A stretch of 34,097 bases of DNA, from contig CADECM010000068.1 in the NCBI GenBank assembly GCA_902825845.1, positions 1 to 34,097 on the forward strand, in the 5' to 3' direction. The stretch is from an uncultured beta proteobacterium. GTDB taxonomy: Bacteria > Pseudomonadota > Gammaproteobacteria > Burkholderiales > SG8-41. The number at the start of each line of letters is the position of its first letter. The stretch's first letter is position 1. The translations under genes and the position numbers were made by a program. The notes under the pieces were generated by a model. The model was not told where the DNA came from and ran no database searches. It saw nothing but the letters and a program-made list of their open reading frames with translations. This document shows positions 31,971 through 34,097 of the stretch, in pieces.

Positions 31971-32479
31971 ACCGTAGAAATTATATAATAAAAACAATAG
32001 GTTACATATTCCTGCTCGTTGTGGCCTGGCACCGCGGCGTGGCGCGCGGCGCGCTCCCGCTGCTGCCTTTTGACGCCACAAGCTTGTCCGCGTTGCGCAA
32101 AACGCACGCGGGCAGGCCTTTCGTGCTGGCGTTCTGGTCGGTGTATTGCGAGCCGTGCCGCGACGAAATGGCGGAGTGGAATGCACTCAAGCGCCGACAC
32201 CCGTCGCTGCCCATCGAACTGGTCTGCACCGATGCACCATCGGAGCGCGCGCTGATCAATACCTTCTTCGCGAAGTACCCGCCCGGGCCGGTGCGAAAAT
32301 GGGTATTCTCGGATGCGTTCAGCGAACGCGTGCGTTACGCGGTCGACAAAACCTGGCGCGGCGAGTTGCCCAGAAGCTATTTCTACGACACGGCACACAA
32401 GCCGCAGATCAAGAGCGGCAAGGTGGATCGCGGGTGGATTGCCGCATGGGTGGACAAACAGCAAGGGCGCGGCCGGTAG
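31967..32479 (+). CDS. TlpA-like periplasmic thioredoxin-fold protein
   Basis: A 170-residue protein starting at GTG 31967 within the preceding stop (GTGA overlap). An N-terminal hydrophobic anchor (IGYIFLLVVAW) is followed by LPPF-type lead-in residues and a thioredoxin fold with VLAFWSVYCEPCRDEM, active site Cys61-Glu-Pro-Cys64. The expected cis-proline is plausible in ELPRSYFYD. It likely reduces disulfides, perhaps the cysteine pairs of the neighbouring propeller or copper proteins (inference). The first codons are AT-rich element copy F, translated IKTIGYIF. It is the last gene of the copper-type operon. Confidence 0.9.
   Translation: MNRRNYIIKTIGYIFLLVVAWHRGVARGALPLLPFDATSLSALRKTHAGRPFVLAFWSVYCEPCRDEMAEWNALKRRHPSLPIELVCTDAPSERALINTFFAKYPPGPVRKWVFSDAFSERVRYAVDKTWRGELPRSYFYDTAHKPQIKSGKVDRGWIAAWVDKQQGRGR
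31983..32010 (+). repeat. Dispersed AT-rich element, copy F
   Basis: Plus-strand ATAAAAACAATAGGTTACAT, an exact core with the TTAC extension. It encodes the start of the membrane anchor of the TlpA-like protein, in the same reading frame as copy A. Confidence 0.88.
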
Positions 32480-32548
32480 TGTAGTGTTGCAATCCCGAGA
32501 GTACTTTCAAGTGCGATCCCGATGCACAATTTCATCTCACTACCGCTG

Positions 32549-32578
32549 CCGTCATTCTGGCGATAACCAGAATGACGG
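32549..32578. repeat. REP-like perfect palindrome
   Basis: CCGTCATTCTGG (32549-32560) and its exact complement (32567-32578) flank a 6-base loop, CGATAA. The GTCATTC...GAATGAC frame is a widespread repetitive palindrome type in proteobacterial intergenic DNA. It lies 70 bases after the thioredoxin stop and may limit read-through or stabilise the 3' end of the copper operon mRNA. There is no T-run. Confidence 0.85.
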
Positions 32579-32763
32579 TGCTGGTGCAGACGCTTACTCG
32601 TGCCCCAATGTTATCGAGTGTCGTAACAGCCGCTTTCGCTGGAACGACGGCCGTAGGAGGACTGCATTCTGAAATGCACTCCAAGTGCCGGACAATCTGC
32701 GACACTATGGTAGCGCAACCACACCGCCTGCCGCGCACCGCGGGCAAGCAAGGGACGAGATCA

Positions 32764-33741
32764 ATGTCGATACAGGAACGGCTGCTGCGACTTTCGCTGT
32801 GCATCTTTTGCCTGATGGCGGGAACGGGCGGACATGCTCAATCCTATCCCGTGAAGCCGGTGCGCCTGATTGTTGCCAATGCGCCCGGCGGCTCCGACGA
32901 CCAACATGGCCGGCTCGTCGCGCAAAAGCTTACCGAATCGTTCGGCCAGCAGTTCCTGGTGGACAATCGTGCCGGCTCGGGTGGCATGGTGGCGCGCGGC
33001 TTCGTGGCCAAATCCGCGGCCGACGGTTATACGCTGTTGCTGGGCGCGGCAAGCATGGCGTCGTATCTGCATATGTATGTCAAACCGCCGGGCGATCCGG
33101 TGCGCGATTTTGCGCCAGTATCATTGGTGGCGAAAACGCACAGCGTGCTGCTCGTGCACCCCTCGATACCGGCGCGCACGGCGAAGGAATTCATCGCGCT
33201 GGTGCGCACCCGTGGCAGCACGCTGAATTTCGGCTCCACCGGAGTCGGCGGTGGCCCGCACCTGAACGCGGAGCTGTTCCTGTCGATGGCCAAAATCAAG
33301 GCGACGCATATTCCGTACAAGGGCGCTGGTGCGGGCCTCTATGTCGATCTGCTGTCCGGCCAGATCGATTTTTACTTCGGTCCGATCATCAGCGCCCTGC
33401 CGCATATCCAGGCCGGGAAAGTACGCGCGCTGGCGGTGAGCGGCGCCACCCGCGCCGCCAGATTGCCGCAGGTGCCGACTCTGGCCGAGGCCGCGCTGCC
33501 CGGCTTCGAAATGTCCGGCTGGTACGGCATCTTCGCGCCCGCCGGCACGCCGCAGGACATCGTCAACGCCCTGAACGCCGCACTGGTCAGGCAATTGGCA
33601 ACACCCGCCATGCGCGAAGCGCTGATCAAGGTGAACTCCGACCCGCGCTCCAGCACGCCGGCGGAACTGGCGCAGCACCTGGCGAGTGAGATCGAGCACT
33701 ACCGGAGGATCGTCAAGCTGGCGCGGATTGTGCCGCAATGA
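32764..33741 (+). CDS. Bug/TctC-family tripartite tricarboxylate transporter substrate-binding protein
   Basis: A 325-residue receptor from ATG 32764; the frame is open from 32572 but only the later start gives a signal peptide (LSLCIFCLMAGTGGHAQ). The mature protein starts SYPVKPVRLIVANAPGGSDDQHGRLVAQKL, the canonical Bug opening. It continues VDNRAGSGGMVARGFVAKSAADGYTLLLG, LNFGSTGVGGGPHLNAELF, THIPYKGAGAGLYVDLLSGQIDFYFG and VPTLAEAALPGFEMSGWYGIFAPAGTP. All family blocks are present, unlike the more diverged receptor at 14013. The ligand is unknown and no transport partners are adjacent. It appears to be a separate unit behind the palindrome at 32549. Confidence 0.94.
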   Translation: MSIQERLLRLSLCIFCLMAGTGGHAQSYPVKPVRLIVANAPGGSDDQHGRLVAQKLTESFGQQFLVDNRAGSGGMVARGFVAKSAADGYTLLLGAASMASYLHMYVKPPGDPVRDFAPVSLVAKTHSVLLVHPSIPARTAKEFIALVRTRGSTLNFGSTGVGGGPHLNAELFLSMAKIKATHIPYKGAGAGLYVDLLSGQIDFYFGPIISALPHIQAGKVRALAVSGATRAARLPQVPTLAEAALPGFEMSGWYGIFAPAGTPQDIVNALNAALVRQLATPAMREALIKVNSDPRSSTPAELAQHLASEIEHYRRIVKLARIVPQ

Positions 33742-34097
33742 CGGGCGCGATCGCGCGCTGAGCGGGGGTGCGGGAGGCGGTTATCCGGCGGCCTGCAGCG
33801 TGCTTTGGGATCACGCGGCGGCTACCGTGCGCCGGCGACTTTGCACACTCAAGGCAGGGACTGTTGGCGGGCATGGCATGTTGGCGAACGTGAGAGGTTG
33901 CCAGATCGAGTGATGGGATGGACTCCCCCCGTTTTTGTGCAGCATCATGGTGCCAGTCGGTCATCATCATTTGGGGTGAGGGACCAACGAAACAATCACA
34001 AGGAGAGTCCGAGATGAATACTACGATTGTTGCGGTGAGGGCGTAAGGAATTTTGTGTAGATTGAAATTTGCGAGGCTCCACTTTAACCGAGGAGCC
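33742..34097. other. Terminal region without a supportable gene
   Basis: No recognisable protein is seen. At 34000-34005 an AAGGAG-like ribosome site precedes ATG 34014, but the frame (MNTTIVAVRA) stops after ten codons at 34046. A GGCTCC/GGAGCC inverted repeat (34075-34080 with 34092-34097) touches the window end. It could be a leader peptide with hairpin, or a broken gene start. Confidence 0.35.

Overview
The window looks like part of a GC-rich betaproteobacterial chromosome, most likely Burkholderiales. The indicators are two Bug/TctC-type tripartite tricarboxylate receptors, a class I PHA synthase homologue, liu-type leucine catabolism genes, a DUF2889/DUF1289 pair and GC-rich third codon positions. 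This is inferred from gene content only. I found no rRNA, tRNA, CRISPR array or intact insertion sequence.

Layout. (1) 1-4116: the 3' part of a giant type I-secreted RTX protein with T1SS-143-like repeats and two VWA domains, closed by a strong terminator. (2) 4182-7649, plus strand: a phytoene-dehydrogenase-like FAD oxidoreductase, a GDSL/SGNH lipoprotein esterase and an MFS transporter, tightly packed. (3) 7650-13510, minus strand: nitronate monooxygenase, macrodomain protein, methylcrotonyl-CoA carboxylase beta subunit, TfoX C-terminal-domain protein, an internally deleted enoyl-CoA hydratase, HMG-CoA lyase, DUF1289 and DUF2889 proteins. Isovaleryl-CoA dehydrogenase and a cupin (17210-18906, minus) belong to the same leucine/isovalerate theme. 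(4) 14013-16913: a Bug receptor and a convergent KefB/YbaL-type cation/proton antiporter. (5) 19117-24534, plus strand: metallo-beta-lactamase-fold hydrolase, PHA synthase, crotonase-family protein, carboxymuconolactone-decarboxylase-like protein and an alpha/beta hydrolase. (6) 24775-26723: single-HKD nuclease, hemerythrin and a ModA-like binding protein. (7) 26781-32479, plus strand: a probable copper-handling operon with two DUF2946 proteins, a PCuAC chaperone, a TonB-dependent receptor, a cysteine-rich Asp-box propeller and a TlpA-like thioredoxin. (8) 32764-33741: a second Bug receptor, then a stretch without a clear gene.

The leucine genes together describe isovaleryl-CoA to acetoacetate plus acetyl-CoA. 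The biotin-carboxylase subunit is absent from the window, and the local hydratase gene has lost its catalytic core.

The most unusual signal is a short AT-rich sequence family (core ATAAAAACAATAG, then NTTAC). It recurs at least seven times, on both strands, at gene starts, gene ends and inside conserved coding sequence. A second unexplained structure is a pair of inverted repeats built from 10-bp-spaced CRCRGAT-like words in the minus-strand leucine region.
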